From contig CAMZGB010000056.1 in assembly GCA_947306285.1 (NCBI GenBank), forward strand, positions 1-6,596: DNA of 6,596 bases, read 5' to 3'. Below the pieces are notes generated by a model, which worked only from the letters and a program-made list of their open reading frames with translations, searched no databases and was not told the DNA's origin. The DNA comes from an uncultured Lachnospira sp. GTDB lineage: Bacteria > Bacillota > Clostridia > Lachnospirales > Lachnospiraceae. Made by a program: the position numbers and the translations under genes. Shown here in pieces: positions 5,553 to 6,596 of the stretch; position 1 is the stretch's first letter, and every line of letters begins with the position of its first letter.

Positions 5553-6596
5553 TTAGTTTGTAATAACTTCTTCTGTGTCTTTATCGAAGATATGAATCTT
5601 GTTAATGTCCATAGCCATAGTAACTTCGTCGCCAACTCTAGCGTCTGTACGAGCGTTAACCTTAGCTGCACACTCTGTTCCTTCAATGTCAAAGTGTAGG
5701 TGTACTTCTGCACCAAGCAACTCGTAAATCTTGATAGTTGTTGTGAACTTACTATCTGGAGACATTTCGATGAAACTCTCTTCGTCGTGAATATCTTCTG
5801 GTCTGATACCCATGATAACTTCTTTGCCAACATATCCGCCATCAACTAATGCCTTAGCCTGATCTGCTGGAACCTTAATATATGTACGAGCCTGACCAAT
5901 GTGAAGCATAATGTCATCACCTTGTTTTTCAACTTCACAGTTGATGAAGTTCATCTGTGGTGAACCCATAAATCCAGCAACGAATAAGTTAGCTGGCTTG
6001 TCATACAAGTTCTTTGGTGAATCAACCTGCTGTACAACACCGTCTTTCATAACGATGATTCTTGTACCTAGAGTCATAGCCTCTGTCTGGTCGTGTGTTA
6101 CGTAGATGATTGTAGCATCTAGATCTTTGTGAAGCTTAGCAATCTCGACACGCATCTGTACTCTCAACTTAGCATCCAAGTTTGATAGAGGCTCATCCAT
6201 TAAGAATACTTTAGGGTTACGAACGATTGCACGTCCCATAGCCACACGCTGTCTCTGACCACCTGATAAAGCCTTTGGCTTACGATCAAGTAGTGCTTCA
6301 AGATCCAAGATCTTAGCTGCTTCCTTTACTAATCTTTCCTGCTCAGCCTTTGGAACTTTTCTAAGTTTTAGACCGAACGCCATGTTATCGTAAACTGTCA
6401 TATGTGGATATAGAGCGTAGTTCTGGAATACCATTGCGATATCTCTGTCCTTAGGCTCTACGTCGTTTACAAGTCTGTCTCCAATGTACAACTCACCAGA
6501 TGAAATTTCTTCCAAACCAGCGATCATACGAAGTGTAGTAGACTTACCACAACCTGATGGTCCTACGAAAACGATAAATTCTTTGTCTTTGATTTC
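5553..6596 (-). CDS. MsmK/UgpC-type sugar ABC transporter ATP-binding protein, 5' end cut by window edge
   Basis: The reading frame is open to the window edge, giving 347 visible residues; by comparison with the family about 25 N-terminal residues are missing. The internal ATG at 6527 is not the real start, because the Walker A motif lies upstream of it. Numbering from the first visible residue: Walker A GPSGCGKST (12-20), Q-loop Q58 in VFQNYALYPHMTVYDN, signature LSGGQRQR (110-117), Walker B VFLMDEP (130-136), D-loop SNLD (138-141) and switch H168 in THDQTEAMTLG. A C-terminal TOBE/MalK-type regulatory domain follows (about 219-347), including MGIRPEDIH. The product is the cytoplasmic ATPase of carbohydrate importers (CUT1 class). 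In Firmicutes such genes often stand apart from permease genes and serve several transporters, and no permease follows this one. It ends in its own terminator, so it is a separate unit from the ftsEX operon. Codons look more selected (GGT, CGT, GTA) than in the neighbours, suggesting high expression. Confidence 0.94.
   Translation of the reverse strand, partial: EIKDKEFIVFVGPSGCGKSTTLRMIAGLEEISSGELYIGDRLVNDVEPKDRDIAMVFQNYALYPHMTVYDNMAFGLKLRKVPKAEQERLVKEAAKILDLEALLDRKPKALSGGQRQRVAMGRAIVRNPKVFLMDEPLSNLDAKLRVQMRVEIAKLHKDLDATIIYVTHDQTEAMTLGTRIIVMKDGVVQQVDSPKNLYDKPANLFVAGFMGSPQMNFINCEVEKQGDDIMLHIGQARTYIKVPADQAKALVDGGYVGKEVIMGIRPEDIHDEESFIEMSPDSKFTTTIKIYELLGAEVHLHFDIEGTECAAKVNARTDARVGDEVTMAMDINKIHIFDKDTEEVITN

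Noticed and set aside
5534..5845. Minus-strand 103-codon open frame within the sugar ABC ATPase gene
   Set aside because: It is out of frame with the ATPase, whose frame has clear regulatory-domain motifs over the same bases.
6525..6527. ATG at 6527 as the true start of the sugar ABC ATPase
   Set aside because: The frame stays open to the window edge, and the 23 codons before it encode the Walker A motif, so the gene begins outside the window.

Overview
The window is a stretch of AT-rich chromosomal DNA in which every gene I can support lies on the minus strand, so transcription runs from high to low coordinates. Gene order, the clostridial style of the proteins (lysine-rich, AT-biased codons), strong AGGAG-type ribosome binding sites and an orphan UgpC/MsmK-type sugar ABC ATPase suggest a low-GC Gram-positive of the class Clostridia, most likely Lachnospiraceae. 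That placement is inference; there is no rRNA here to test it.

Right end (5553-6596): the 3' part of a MsmK/UgpC-type sugar-transport ATPase gene, cut off by the window edge about 25 codons after its expected start. It is followed by a small hairpin (5510-5533) and a strong intrinsic terminator (5452-5502).

Centre and left (1-5450): directly after that terminator is a plausible sigma-A promoter (5422-5450) and then a tight six-gene operon: a PucR/CdaR-type regulator, ftsE, ftsX, a secreted coiled-coil M23 murein hydrolase, a membrane-anchored S41 carboxyl-terminal processing protease, and a PII-like protein truncated by the left edge. The first four genes abut or nearly abut. ftsE directly follows the regulator's stop codon, ftsE and ftsX share one base, and ftsX and the M23 gene are 5 nt apart. 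The only real internal gap is the 74 nt between the M23 and S41 genes, which holds a 14-bp RNA hairpin (1501-1532). The S41 stop codon lies inside the ribosome binding site of the PII-like gene.

The operon reads as a cell-wall remodelling module. FtsE (ATPase) and FtsX (membrane partner with a large outside loop) would transmit ATP-driven conformational change to the extracellular coiled-coil hydrolase, which keeps all the M23 zinc and catalytic residues. The S41 protease is a natural candidate for processing or removing that hydrolase. The regulator at the front and the PII-like protein at the back are the less expected parts and could tie the module to nutritional state.

I see no mobile element, CRISPR array, tRNA, rRNA, phage gene or obviously foreign segment, and no clear new system. 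The most useful leads are the regulator/PII bracketing of ftsEX, the catalytically intact FtsEX-linked M23 enzyme, and the intra-operon hairpin.
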